Below are positions 34,150 through 41,454 of a stretch of 64,000 bases of DNA, piece by piece; the first letter of the stretch is position 1; each line of letters opens with the position of its first letter. The position numbers were made by a program, and so were the translations under genes. The notes under the pieces are model-generated. The model saw only the letters and a list, made by a program, of their open reading frames with translations. It made no database searches and had not been told where the DNA came from. The stretch comes from Gelria sp. Kuro-4 (GTDB taxonomy: Bacteria; Bacillota; DTU030; DUMP01), in assembly GCF_019668485.1 (NCBI RefSeq), contig NZ_AP024619.1, positions 1,425,001-1,489,000 of the forward strand, given 5' to 3'.

Positions 34150-34228
34150 ACAGGCGGCCGACCTCACAGTTGGTGAAGCCGGGCACCTTGGGTGCAGCAA
34201 GTGTCGGAAAGAGCACTTGTGGGACTGT
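34150..34228 (+). promoter_or_regulatory. NiCo (czcD) nickel/cobalt riboswitch
   Basis: The leader shows the conserved NiCo elements in order. AGGC is at 34152-34155, a variable arm follows, then GCCGGGC (34178-34184) with a CACC/GGTG helix, and GCAAGTG (34197-34203) pairs with CACTTGT (34214-34220) as P4. P4 is followed by GGGAC and TGT. This matches the published czcD motif, in which the last junction reads GUGGGAC. The closing P1 helix is short and not obvious. The class binds Ni2+ and Co2+ and switches on cation diffusion facilitator genes; the next gene is one. Confidence 0.82.
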
Positions 34229-34252
34229 AAAGCCTCCACAAGTGCCTTTTTT
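34213..34252 (+). terminator. Riboswitch-controlled terminator
   Basis: GCACTTGTGG (34213-34222) pairs with CCACAAGTGC (34236-34245) in a ten-pair stem followed by CTTTTTT. The left arm is also the 3' strand of riboswitch helix P4, so metal binding should block the terminator and allow transcription of the exporter gene. Confidence 0.9.
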
Positions 34253-34282
34253 AACGGCTGGAGGCAGAAAGGAGAGAGATCC

Positions 34283-35248
34283 TTGATTCAGCGCTTTACT
34301 GACTGGCTGCTTTCTGTTTTCCTCCGCGGCCACCGCGATCCAGCCGATCCAGAAGTTCGCGCCCGCTACGGCTTTCTTGAGGGGTGGCTCAGCATCGGCG
34401 GGAACATCGTCCTGTCCCTCGTCAAGCTGTTCCTCGGGCTCACCCTCAACAGTGTCTCCCTTCTCGCCGACGCAGCACACACCTTCTCCGACGTGGTTAC
34501 CTCTGCCGTGGTAGTGGTCGGGTTTTACGCCGCCCGCCGGCGCCCTGACAAGGAGCACCCCTTTGGGCATGGGCGGATTGAGTTTGTGGCCACGCTGGTG
34601 ATAGCCCTCCTTTTGGGCCTAGTGGGTCTGGAGTTCGCGCGTTCCTCTTTTCTGCGGCTCCTTTATGGCAACAAGGTCGCCGGCAGCATCGCAGCTGCGG
34701 TGATAATGCTTGTCTCCGGCGCGGTGAAGGAGGCCATGGCCCTTGTCTCCATTGACCTGGGCCGCCGCATTGATTCCGGCGCCCTCCTGGCCGATGCCTG
34801 GCACCACCGTAGCGATGCCATCGCCTCCGTGCTGGTGGCTGTTGCCATTGTGGCAGCCCGCTACGGCTTTGCCAGCGTAGATGCCGTCTTCGGGCTGCTG
34901 GTCTCCGGCCTTATCCTTTACACGGCCTGGGAACTGGGGCACTCGGCCGGCAGCACCCTAATGGGTGAAGCACCGACCACCGGGCAGGTGCAGGAGATAC
35001 TGGCCCTCGCCAAAAGCGTCCCCGGCGTGCTCAGCGTTCACGATGTGGCCGTCCACGACTACGGCAGCGTGAAGGCCGTCTCCCTGCACATTGTGGTGGA
35101 TGTGGACATAAGCTTCGACCGGGCACACCAGATTGCCGCCCAGGTGGAAAAGCGTATCAAAGAACGTGTGCCGGGAACGGTAGTGGTGCACGTGGACCCG
35201 AATAATGTGAAAGAAGAAGATGAAGAGCTGCTGACGCAGCTCTCCTGA
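34283..35248 (+). CDS. Cation diffusion facilitator, probable Ni2+/Co2+ exporter
   Basis: The 321-residue protein has about six membrane segments and the CDF metal-site motifs: SLLADAAHTFSDVV (near residues 55-68), HPFGHGRIE and LLADAWHHRSDA (near 173-184). A cytoplasmic C-terminal domain with HDVAVHDYG and VHVDPNN follows. CDF proteins exchange cytoplasmic divalent metals for protons. The TTG start follows AAAGGAGAG; open codons upstream belong to the riboswitch leader. Control by a NiCo riboswitch makes nickel or cobalt the likely substrate, although zinc and iron are known for other members. Confidence 0.92.
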   Translation: MIQRFTDWLLSVFLRGHRDPADPEVRARYGFLEGWLSIGGNIVLSLVKLFLGLTLNSVSLLADAAHTFSDVVTSAVVVVGFYAARRRPDKEHPFGHGRIEFVATLVIALLLGLVGLEFARSSFLRLLYGNKVAGSIAAAVIMLVSGAVKEAMALVSIDLGRRIDSGALLADAWHHRSDAIASVLVAVAIVAARYGFASVDAVFGLLVSGLILYTAWELGHSAGSTLMGEAPTTGQVQEILALAKSVPGVLSVHDVAVHDYGSVKAVSLHIVVDVDISFDRAHQIAAQVEKRIKERVPGTVVVHVDPNNVKEEDEELLTQLS

Positions 35249-35428
35249 AGGAAAAGGACGTCAGAAGGCGAAAAAATTCTTGGGGGAAAAGAGGATTTTG
35301 GCTGTGCGGTGAGAATCTATATACTGGTTCTGCGCGGTAGGAGGCCAGTGGAGGACCAGTGGCAGCTTCAGCTGCGAGCCAGGCTGGCCCACGCCAAGGA
35401 AGCCAAGCGAAAGACGGAGGTGACACAG

Positions 35429-35596
35429 GTGGCTTACAAGATCGGGGAAGAGTGCATTGCCTGCGGTTCCTGCCAGCCGGAGTGCCCGGTGGAGGCCATC
35501 AGCGAAGGGGACATCTACGTTATCGACCCGGAGAAGTGCATTGAGTGCGGTTCGTGTGCTGATGTCTGCCCGGTAGGCGCCCCGAAGCCCGAATAA
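35429..35596 (+). CDS. Clostridial-type 2[4Fe-4S] ferredoxin
   Basis: The 55-residue protein has two classical motifs, CIACGSCQPECP and CIECGSCADVCP, the hallmark of the low-potential ferredoxin of anaerobes. The GTG at 35429 follows GGAGGTGACACAG; an upstream in-frame ATG adds 40 residues with no family match. It is the likely electron acceptor for enzymes such as IorAB. It is monocistronic and ends in a perfect 16-bp hairpin. Confidence 0.95.
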   Translation: MAYKIGEECIACGSCQPECPVEAISEGDIYVIDPEKCIECGSCADVCPVGAPKPE

Positions 35597-35607
35597 GCCG
35601 GAAAGAG

Positions 35608-35646
35608 ATTGCGCCCCTGCAGGCGGCCTGCAGGGGCGCAATGCTT
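35608..35646. terminator. Perfect 16-bp inverted-repeat terminator between the ferredoxin and niaX genes
   Basis: A 16-pair perfect stem (35608-35623 with 35627-35642) encloses a three-base loop. The T content after the stem is modest on the plus strand. The hairpin lies between convergent genes and can serve both. Confidence 0.85.
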
Positions 35647-35657
35647 GTAAGACAGGT

Positions 35658-36152
35658 TTATACCTGGCGCGGGCGCAGGAAGCTGGAAAGCTTCAGGCTG
35701 CTCACCGCCGCCAGGGCGATGAGGGCATCGGCCGCGTGATGCAGCACCGTGCCGACGCCGACCACAACCACCGCCTGGTAAGAGGTAAAGCCGAAGGGAA
35801 GTACCACCAGAGCTTCACCCAGGGCGTGGATCGGGGCCGTGGCCGTGAGCGCCCCCCGGAAGCTCAGGCCGCGCCGGATGAGGAGGGCCCCAGCCAGCCC
35901 AAAGAACGCGTGCACAGCGGCGCGCGCGGCGATTACCGGCCCCATCGCCACCAAAAAGCCGAGGGCCGAGCCCAGCCCCACCAGCACTGCTGCAGCCGGG
36001 CTTATCAGCATGGCCAGCATCGCCGGAACGTGCGAGGCCAAAGTGGCTGAAAAAGGCGGTAGGTAGATGCGCAGGTAATTGCCGAAGGCCAGCGGAATAA
36101 CCAGCGAGAGGGCGGTGAGCAGCGCTCCATACACCAGGTCGCGGGCACGCAT
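35658..36152 (-). CDS. niaX: NiaX, niacin-specific ECF transporter S component
   Basis: The 164-residue membrane protein has about six hydrophobic segments. From the ATG at 36152, preceded by AGGGGAGAAGGGG, it begins with a short basic stretch and LVYGALLTALSLVIP. IRIYLPPFSATLASHVPAMLAM-like text near residue 22 and AVHAFFGLAGALLIRRG fit the niacin group. Its place directly after the niacin repressor gene, with a repressor-type operator in between, supports niacin uptake. The frame is open 25 codons upstream, but those codons cover the promoter. Confidence 0.88.
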   Translation of the reverse strand: MRARDLVYGALLTALSLVIPLAFGNYLRIYLPPFSATLASHVPAMLAMLISPAAAVLVGLGSALGFLVAMGPVIAARAAVHAFFGLAGALLIRRGLSFRGALTATAPIHALGEALVVLPFGFTSYQAVVVVGVGTVLHHAADALIALAAVSSLKLSSFLRPRQV

Positions 36153-36198
36153 TAAGATCCCCTTCTCCCCTGTAAGTTCTTGGTTAACGTTCAGTGAC

Positions 36199-36250
36199 AT
36201 TGTAGCGGAAGAAGGGCGTCTTGTCAAGTGTAAAGTCAGGTGTAATGTTC
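36199..36250 (-). promoter_or_regulatory. niaX promoter overlapped by a NiaR-type operator
   Basis: On the minus strand TTGACA (36227-36222), a 17-base spacer and TACAAT (36204-36199) form a near-perfect sigma-A promoter. Immediately upstream, and including the -35, are repeated ACAC/TGAC half-sites (TTACACCTGAC, TTTACACTTGACA), which resemble NiaR boxes built from TACAC and TGACA units. Repression in the presence of niacin by blocking RNA polymerase is the expected mode. Confidence 0.8.
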
Positions 36251-36761
36251 AAGTCAGCAGAATCCCCAGCCGCTTGAGTTCCTTTTCCGCCCGCTCCAGC
36301 GCCGCCGGCATGGCTGCTTCCAGGGTGTGCAGGTGGACGCCGCCGGTGAGGCTGGAGAGAAGCTGGGCGCCCTGGCTTTCGTAGCGGCGGACAAACTCCT
36401 CGACATCGGCTGCTGTCCTCAAGAGCAGCAGGCCGCGGATCTCACCGTACAGGGGATGTTCCACAATAACGTCCACCACCCGGCACCCTGCTTTCACCAT
36501 GGACAGAAGTTCCGCCCGCGTTTGCTGCGCCGTGTGCCGGCAGGCCAGGCGCCGCGAGACCACGGCCGGCACACTCGCTTCGCCGTACAGGTAACCCTGC
36601 GCCGTGGCGACGATGTCGGCGCCCTGGGCCCGGAGCAGGGCGATATCTTGCACAATAACCTGGCGGCTTACCCCGAAACGCTGGGCCAGCTCGGCGCCGG
36701 TGACGGGCTGGCGGCGCTCCCGGAGCAGCTGCAGCAGGGCAAGACGACGATCTGCGCCCAT
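36249..36761 (-). CDS. niaR: NiaR, niacin-responsive transcriptional repressor
   Basis: The 170-residue protein has an N-terminal HTH_11 domain (PVTGAELAQRFGVSRQVIVQDI, about residues 19-40) and a C-terminal 3H domain with its namesake histidines in CRHT, VEHPLYGE and GVHLHT. The 3H domain binds niacin and a metal. It represses niacin uptake and NAD synthesis genes; the next gene in the same direction is niaX. The start is an ATG with GGGAGGG upstream. Confidence 0.93.
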   Translation of the reverse strand: MGADRRLALLQLLRERRQPVTGAELAQRFGVSRQVIVQDIALLRAQGADIVATAQGYLYGEASVPAVVSRRLACRHTAQQTRAELLSMVKAGCRVVDVIVEHPLYGEIRGLLLLRTAADVEEFVRRYESQGAQLLSSLTGGVHLHTLEAAMPAALERAEKELKRLGILLT

Positions 36762-36874
36762 GAAAATCCCTCCCCTCTAATTATTCCCGTACCTGGCGCC
36801 CTATTCCTGCTGCGGCGTATTTTTCGTGCAACATCCCCGCCGGCCAGGGGATACTACGAGAAGGAGGGGATAAA

Positions 36875-37105
36875 ATGGCGCGCAAGGAAAGAAGAAAGAC
36901 GGAGATCCCGTCGGCTGAGGATGAACTGGATGCCCTCAAGGATGAAGTGGCCGCAGACTTAGGCCTGGAGGACGACATCGCCGAAGAAGGCTGGGAGAAC
37001 ATGACCACCCGCGAGGTGGGAAAGATCGGCGGGCACATGGTGAAGAAGATGGTGCGCTTTGCCGAAAAAGAGATGGACCGGCGCGACGGCAGAATCAAGG
37101 ATTAG
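36875..37105 (+). CDS. Small acid-soluble spore protein, alpha/beta type, divergent
   Basis: The 76-residue protein has LDALKDEVAADLGL and NMTTREVGKIGGHMVKKMV, the two conserved SASP alpha/beta blocks. It has a longer, highly charged N-terminus (RKERRKTE) and an acidic middle instead of the usual glycine-rich spacer. The ATG follows AGAAGGAGGGG. It would bind spore DNA. It is the second such gene in the window and ends at its own terminator. Confidence 0.85.
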   Translation: MARKERRKTEIPSAEDELDALKDEVAADLGLEDDIAEEGWENMTTREVGKIGGHMVKKMVRFAEKEMDRRDGRIKD

Positions 37106-37127
37106 ACCCCGGACTCCGGGGTCTTTA
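37105..37127 (+). terminator. Rho-independent terminator after the second spore protein gene
   Basis: GACCCCGG and CCGGGGTC enclose a three-base loop and begin at the stop codon; TTTAATT follows. Confidence 0.85.
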
Positions 37128-37196
37128 ATTGATAGTAACTTTTTCGTAATCTGTACGTCTTATAATTTGGGAAGAGAAACCGGGGAGGAAAAACCG

Positions 37197-38813
37197 ATGG
37201 CCGTACACAGGACAGCAATCCGGGCTTTAGTCGCTGTACTCATAGTGTTACTCGCCCTTACCGGCTGCCGGCTTCAGCGGCCGAGCGGCGGGCGTGACCT
37301 GCCGGCGCCGGCTGCGGTGGGCCCCGGCTTGGCTCCCGGGGAGGGAAATTCGGCAGCGCCCGTTCCTCCGGAAGGGCCGGCAGCAGATGAACCGGCACCG
37401 GCAGAACCTACACCGCCGGCGGAACCGGAGCCGCCAGGTGCGGCCGCCCCGCTTTTGCCGGCCGGGGTGGAGCTTTCCCACACGCAGGGCAGGATCGCCA
37501 TCGGGCCTTTTTACGGCATCTTGCCGGAGCTGGCCTGGTCCCCGGCGGGCGACCGCCTGGCCATTTACGGCGAAACAGGCGGGTATGGGATTTGGGTGTG
37601 GAACAAAGATAAGGGGGACGTGGTGCGACTCCTGAAGCTCCTTGACCGCAGCGGCCAGGGAGCGACGGCGGTGGCCTTTTTCGGCTGGAGCCGGGACGGC
37701 GGGGCCCTCTATTACGCCGTCGACGGCGTGCAGGCGGCAGGTCCGCACCTGGGCGAGCGCGGTGTGGCGGTGAAAAAGGTGAGGCTCGACGGGGTGGAGG
37801 AAGAGATTGCCTGGCTGCCCGGCGGGCCGGAACTGATCCGCAGCCAGCATTTCAACCCCGCGACCGGGTGGCTCCTCATCCACCGGGGGCAGGACCTCTG
37901 GCGCGTCAATGTGGAAAGCGGCCAGAAGGTTCACCTGAAAGACAACCTCCCCACCTGGGACGGCCTCTTCGGCGTGGCCCCTTCACCTACGGGCGAGGTG
38001 GTGGCCTATCCGGACACCCGGCCCCGGCGGCACGGGCTCCTGTTGCTGGACGTGAACACAGGGAAAGAGGTCGAGGTGGGAGCGGCCGGCGAGTATGCTT
38101 TTGCTCCCGTCTGGTCGCCGGACGGGAGCAAACTGAGCTTCCTGAGCGCCCAGGCCCGGGGTGAAACCTACGACTTCCAGATCGGTGAGGACGGCCCGCT
38201 GCCGCCGGCCACCCGCCTTAACGTGGTCACGAAAGAGGGGCACCCCCTCGCCTCTTGGGTGGCGCCTCAAGGGGAAAAGGCCGGTGCACCGGTTTGGTCG
38301 GCGGACGGCCGGCAGGTGGCATTTCTTAGCGCGGTGGTGACCAAGGGCGCCGACGGCATGGATGCGGTGCGCTGGCAGCGCCTGCTGCTCGCTGCGCCGG
38401 GTGAAGCGCTGCGGGACTTGGGAGCGGTCCACGGCGAATGGCTGGCTGTGGCCGGTTTTGTGCCCGGCGGGCGCCAGGTGCTGGTGTACCGTTACGAGGC
38501 GGGCGGCGGGGTTACAGTCCTGGCGTATGGGCCGGATGCCGGCCGGGTCCAGGTGCTGATGGAGGAAGCGGTGGACGAGCCGCCGGCGTGGTGGGGCGCC
38601 AACCTGCTGACGGCACGGCTGGAAAGCGGCCCCAACGACACTCTCAATACCCAGATCTACCTGCGCAGCCCGGCCGGTAAGACCACCCAGCTTACCACCG
38701 GGGCCGGCTGGAAAAGCCGCCTCACCCTCTCCGACTCCTGGCTGGCTTATCTCAGTGCCGACAACCAGGCTGCTCCGTACCCGATCACCGTGTACCTGCG
38801 TTCCCTCCCCTAG
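37197..38813 (+). CDS. Lipoprotein with a TolB/WD40-like beta-propeller
   Basis: The 538-residue protein has a signal peptide ending in the lipobox LTGC (Cys25 or so). A Pro/Ala/Glu-rich linker to about residue 85 follows, then repeated blade motifs such as LAWSPAGDRLAIYG, FGWSRDGGALYYA, PVWSPDGSKLSFLS and PVWSADGRQVAFLS. It should be anchored outside the membrane and bind a protein or carbohydrate. The ATG at 37197 follows GGGGAGGAAAAACCG and a TATAAT at 37171. No partner gene suggests a more exact role. Confidence 0.85.
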   Translation: MAVHRTAIRALVAVLIVLLALTGCRLQRPSGGRDLPAPAAVGPGLAPGEGNSAAPVPPEGPAADEPAPAEPTPPAEPEPPGAAAPLLPAGVELSHTQGRIAIGPFYGILPELAWSPAGDRLAIYGETGGYGIWVWNKDKGDVVRLLKLLDRSGQGATAVAFFGWSRDGGALYYAVDGVQAAGPHLGERGVAVKKVRLDGVEEEIAWLPGGPELIRSQHFNPATGWLLIHRGQDLWRVNVESGQKVHLKDNLPTWDGLFGVAPSPTGEVVAYPDTRPRRHGLLLLDVNTGKEVEVGAAGEYAFAPVWSPDGSKLSFLSAQARGETYDFQIGEDGPLPPATRLNVVTKEGHPLASWVAPQGEKAGAPVWSADGRQVAFLSAVVTKGADGMDAVRWQRLLLAAPGEALRDLGAVHGEWLAVAGFVPGGRQVLVYRYEAGGGVTVLAYGPDAGRVQVLMEEAVDEPPAWWGANLLTARLESGPNDTLNTQIYLRSPAGKTTQLTTGAGWKSRLTLSDSWLAYLSADNQAAPYPITVYLRSLP

Positions 38814-38842
38814 TTTTTTTCCGCCCCAAGGCCGGCGGGGCC

Positions 38843-38871
38843 TTGTGGGCGCTCCGGAAGTATTGTATAAT
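38843..38871 (+). promoter_or_regulatory. Probable sigma-A promoter of the 36-residue membrane protein gene
   Basis: TTGTGG (38843-38848) and TATAAT (38866-38871) are 17 bases apart. The -35 lies in a small inverted repeat (CAAGGCC...GGCCTTG) that may also end transcription of the preceding gene. Confidence 0.7.
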
Positions 38872-38906
38872 AATTCTGGAGAGTAAACCAGAGGGGGGAC
38901 GGCAGA

Positions 38907-39017
38907 ATGGCGCTTTGGCTTGACCTCCTTCTTGGAACCCTGGTTCTGGCGGGTGTGCTCTTCGGTTTAGTTCGGTTCGCCTTGCGGCGGTATGGTAACC
39001 GGAATCGGGCGGGTTAA
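38907..39017 (+). CDS. 36-residue single-pass membrane mini-protein
   Basis: The frame encodes MALWLDLLLGTLVLAGVLFG, then a basic tail with RFALRRYGNRNR. This is one hydrophobic helix with the positive-inside end at the C-terminus. It has a good ribosome binding site (GAGGGGGGAC) and its own promoter. No family is recognised. Small membrane proteins of this shape often modulate a larger membrane protein, but nothing here shows which. Confidence 0.7.
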   Translation: MALWLDLLLGTLVLAGVLFGLVRFALRRYGNRNRAG

Positions 39018-39081
39018 AACGGACCGGCCACAAATCTTCCCCTGTTAAGACATCTTAATGTAAAATCATCCAAATACTTAC

Positions 39082-39110
39082 TTGATTTACCATTCATCGT
39101 TTGCTATGAT
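39082..39110 (+). promoter_or_regulatory. Sigma-A-type promoter of the Spo0E-like gene
   Basis: TTGATT (39082-39087) and TATGAT (39105-39110) are separated by 17 bases in an AT-rich stretch ahead of the Spo0E-like gene and the PHP phosphatase gene. Confidence 0.75.
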
Positions 39111-39141
39111 GGTAAGAGCTTGACAGGGGAGGCAAAGGGCG

Positions 39142-39306
39142 GTGACGTGTGAGCTTTTTAAGCGTATTGAGGCCTTGCGCGCAGAACTTTACCGGGCGGC
39201 GGCCGGCTGCGGTGGCAACCGGGACAAGGGTTCGGTGCTGGCCCTCAGCACCGAGCTCGATCGGTATCTGGTGCTGGCGACGCGGGAGCTTTCCGGTTTA
39301 CGCTAG
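39142..39306 (+). CDS. Spo0E-like aspartyl-phosphate phosphatase
   Basis: The 54-residue protein begins with RIEALRAELYRAA and contains SVLALSTELDRYLV, which matches the SxELDxLI signature of Spo0E proteins. These small helical hairpins dephosphorylate Spo0A and delay sporulation. The second helix ends in a threonine-rich stretch; the catalytic Asp is that of ELDR. The GTG start follows GGGGAGGCAAAGG. Length and motif make the call good despite the size. Confidence 0.8.
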   Translation: MTCELFKRIEALRAELYRAAAGCGGNRDKGSVLALSTELDRYLVLATRELSGLR

Positions 39307-39330
39307 TAACGTGTAGAGGAAGGGCTTTCA

Positions 39331-40095
39331 TTGCTGGTAGATTACCACGTCCACACCCTGGGGCACGATGCCTTTTATGTCGAGGAGTCCGAGATCGCCC
39401 GTTACTACGAAACGGCCCTCGCCCGCGGGGTAAAGGAACTGGGTATTGCCGACCACGACTACTATTACACCCATTTCCGGCCGGAGCGCATCCTGGCCCA
39501 GGCGCGCCGCTTCCCGGAGCTCACCGTGCGCGTGGGGATAGAAGTGGACTACATCCCCGGCCGGGAAGCTGAGATCCGCGCTCTTCTCGGAGCGCAGCCC
39601 CTCGACTTCGTTATTGGTTCCGTCCACCAGGTGGACGGCTTCTCTTTTGATGAGGAAAAGGACGTACCCAAGTACGCCGCCTGGGAGACGACAGCACTTT
39701 TCCGCCGCTACTTTGCCCATGTCGCCCGGGCGGCGGAGAGCGGGCTCTTCGACATCATCGGCCACCTCGACCTCATCAAAATCTTTAACTTTGTCCCGGC
39801 GGAGGACATGGTCGCCCTGGCGGAACCGGCCCTGGCCGGCATCCGGCGGGCGGGCACCTGCCTGGAACTCAACACCAACGGGCGTTACAAGCCGGTGCAC
39901 GAGTTTTACCCGGCCCAGGCTCTCCTGGCCAGGTGTCACGAGGAGGGGATCCCTTTAACGCTGGGCTCGGATGCGCATGCCCCGGAACAGGCCGGACGAG
40001 ACATTGCCGCCGCGGCGGCCCTGGCACGCCGGGCGGGGTACACGGCGGTTGCCACCTTTCAGGGGCGCCGGCGGACCCTGGTGCCGCTGGGATAG
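39331..40095 (+). CDS. PHP-domain phosphatase, histidinol-phosphatase-like
   Basis: The 254-residue protein has the PHP metal motifs: DYHVHT (residues 4-9), GIADHDYY, GIEVDYIPG, IGSVHQVDG, IGHLDLIK and GSDAHAPE. It resembles HisJ/HisK, which removes phosphate from histidinol phosphate, but related PHP proteins act on other phosphoesters. No other his genes are near. The TTG start follows GAGGAAGGGC, 25 bases after the Spo0E-like gene, so the two may be cotranscribed. Confidence 0.87.
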   Translation: MLVDYHVHTLGHDAFYVEESEIARYYETALARGVKELGIADHDYYYTHFRPERILAQARRFPELTVRVGIEVDYIPGREAEIRALLGAQPLDFVIGSVHQVDGFSFDEEKDVPKYAAWETTALFRRYFAHVARAAESGLFDIIGHLDLIKIFNFVPAEDMVALAEPALAGIRRAGTCLELNTNGRYKPVHEFYPAQALLARCHEEGIPLTLGSDAHAPEQAGRDIAAAAALARRAGYTAVATFQGRRRTLVPLG

Positions 40096-40112
40096 TTAAG
40101 GAGCGACTTTAT

Positions 40113-40196
40113 ATGGCTTGTTCGCAATGTCTTTTGACTTACGTTAAAAAGTTAAAGGGGCTCGGCCCGTCCAGGGTCAGTAAGAGATGGAATTGA
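40113..40196 (+). CDS. Possible 27-residue peptide with a CxxC motif
   Basis: An ATG preceded by AAGGAGCGAC opens a short frame starting MACSQCLLTYVKKLKGL. The CSQC pair and basic content are notable, but the length is too small for a firm call and no family is recognised. It lies 17 bases after the PHP gene. Confidence 0.3.
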   Translation: MACSQCLLTYVKKLKGLGPSRVSKRWN

Positions 40197-40249
40197 AAGT
40201 GTTGCTAAACAGAACGGGCAGATTTAGTGGATAGAAAAGGAGCTGGATC

Positions 40250-41203
40250 ATGACAGGTCAACCGGGGAAATTCGATAAGATTATACTTTTCATTTCTGTG
40301 GCTTTAATCTTAAGTATAGCCCTAAATTTAAACCAGTACCACCAACTGGGGAAATTAACCCAGAAAATGAACCAGCTTATGTCCGAGGTTTCATATATCC
40401 GTATGGAAACACAAAATCAAGCACAAGACATCAGGTCCTCGCTGGCGGAGTTCAGAGAAGAACAGAGGTGGGTGACGCCAGTTGAAATTCATCCTTCTTT
40501 GACAGATGAAGGCAAAGCACTTACCGTTCTTTTAACTTGGCAGGTCAAAGAATATGAAGAAGGGTCGCCGGTTGGGTTCTTCTACCGCCGACAGGGTGAA
40601 CAGGCCTTTGCGTCACTTGCAGCGGAAAACGTAGGAGGCAACACCTTTCAAGTAAAGTTTCCCATCGACGGTATCCCACACAGGCCTGCCTTTAGAATAC
40701 ATTTCAATGTTAAGAACCCGTCAGGCACCAACGACGATAAGAAAGCGGAAGAGGCGAAACCAGTAAAACCTGATCTTGAGGGTCCCGGGTATCTTTACGA
40801 TTATTATATTAATGTGCGGCAAGGTGGACAGGTCCGCAGCACAGAGTTATCTAGACTGGACCTGGGAAAATTGGCCCTATACCATTTCAGCCCTGTAACG
40901 GTCCAAATTGAGGAGGATCAGCGCCGTGGTGAGCTGCATGTGTCCATTTATGAAGAAGGGCCGCTAGAACCGCAGCACCGTTTGGTAGGCGCCTATTTGG
41001 AGGTTTATCCCGACCAAAAAAGTAGTGACGGAAATCCTGCCGAGATTTCCCTTAAAAAGGGTACCACTACTCTTCGGTACGCTGAGCGGGAAGTACCGGT
41101 ATATGAAGCTTCTTTCCAGGGAGAAACAAAAAGCCTCTCGCGTATAGTTGCACGGGTGGAGTACGAGGACGGTCAAGTTTTCCGCCACCAGATTTGGCCC
41201 TAA
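40250..41203 (+). CDS. Membrane-anchored protein of unknown function
   Basis: The 317-residue protein has one N-terminal membrane segment (about residues 10-27), then a short predicted coiled coil (KLTQKMNQLMSEVSYIRM) and a large extracellular part rich in beta-type residues. There are no cysteines and no family motif. Its codons are clearly more AT-rich (AAA, ATA, TTA, TTT) than those of its neighbours, suggesting acquisition from elsewhere. The ATG follows AAAGGAGCTGG. An extracellular sensor or adhesin is possible but unsupported. Confidence 0.7.
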   Translation: MTGQPGKFDKIILFISVALILSIALNLNQYHQLGKLTQKMNQLMSEVSYIRMETQNQAQDIRSSLAEFREEQRWVTPVEIHPSLTDEGKALTVLLTWQVKEYEEGSPVGFFYRRQGEQAFASLAAENVGGNTFQVKFPIDGIPHRPAFRIHFNVKNPSGTNDDKKAEEAKPVKPDLEGPGYLYDYYINVRQGGQVRSTELSRLDLGKLALYHFSPVTVQIEEDQRRGELHVSIYEEGPLEPQHRLVGAYLEVYPDQKSSDGNPAEISLKKGTTTLRYAEREVPVYEASFQGETKSLSRIVARVEYEDGQVFRHQIWP

Positions 41204-41454
41204 CGGCCACCGTGGCGTTGTCCCACTCTTCGTAGATTTTCGGGACGGCCGTTTTCGTGATTTCTAGGCTCGGGCGACTGCCCAATGTCTTTGCGAACCC
41301 TGACGAAAAGATCATTGAAATGTTGTCTTGATGTTCCGAAAGCCACGGCAAGGGAATGTGAGTTGCTCCCACCCTTTCACGAGGAATTGTCTCTTATCAG
41401 GTCCTCTATTGCAGGAACCTGACCGACTATATTGTACAAGGGGGGATAGTAACC

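Noticed and set aside
34046-34282. 79-codon N-terminal extension of the CDF protein
   Set aside because: These codons run through the promoter tail, riboswitch and terminator; the TTG at 34283 has the ribosome binding site.
34019-34570. 184-codon N-terminal extension of the PPDK-domain protein
   Set aside because: It crosses the divergent promoter and the antisense of the riboswitch and has no family similarity.
41067-41372. 101-codon minus-strand frame, considered as a transposase remnant
   Set aside because: Half of it overlaps the hypothetical gene and I could not match it to a transposase family by eye; a profile search would decide.
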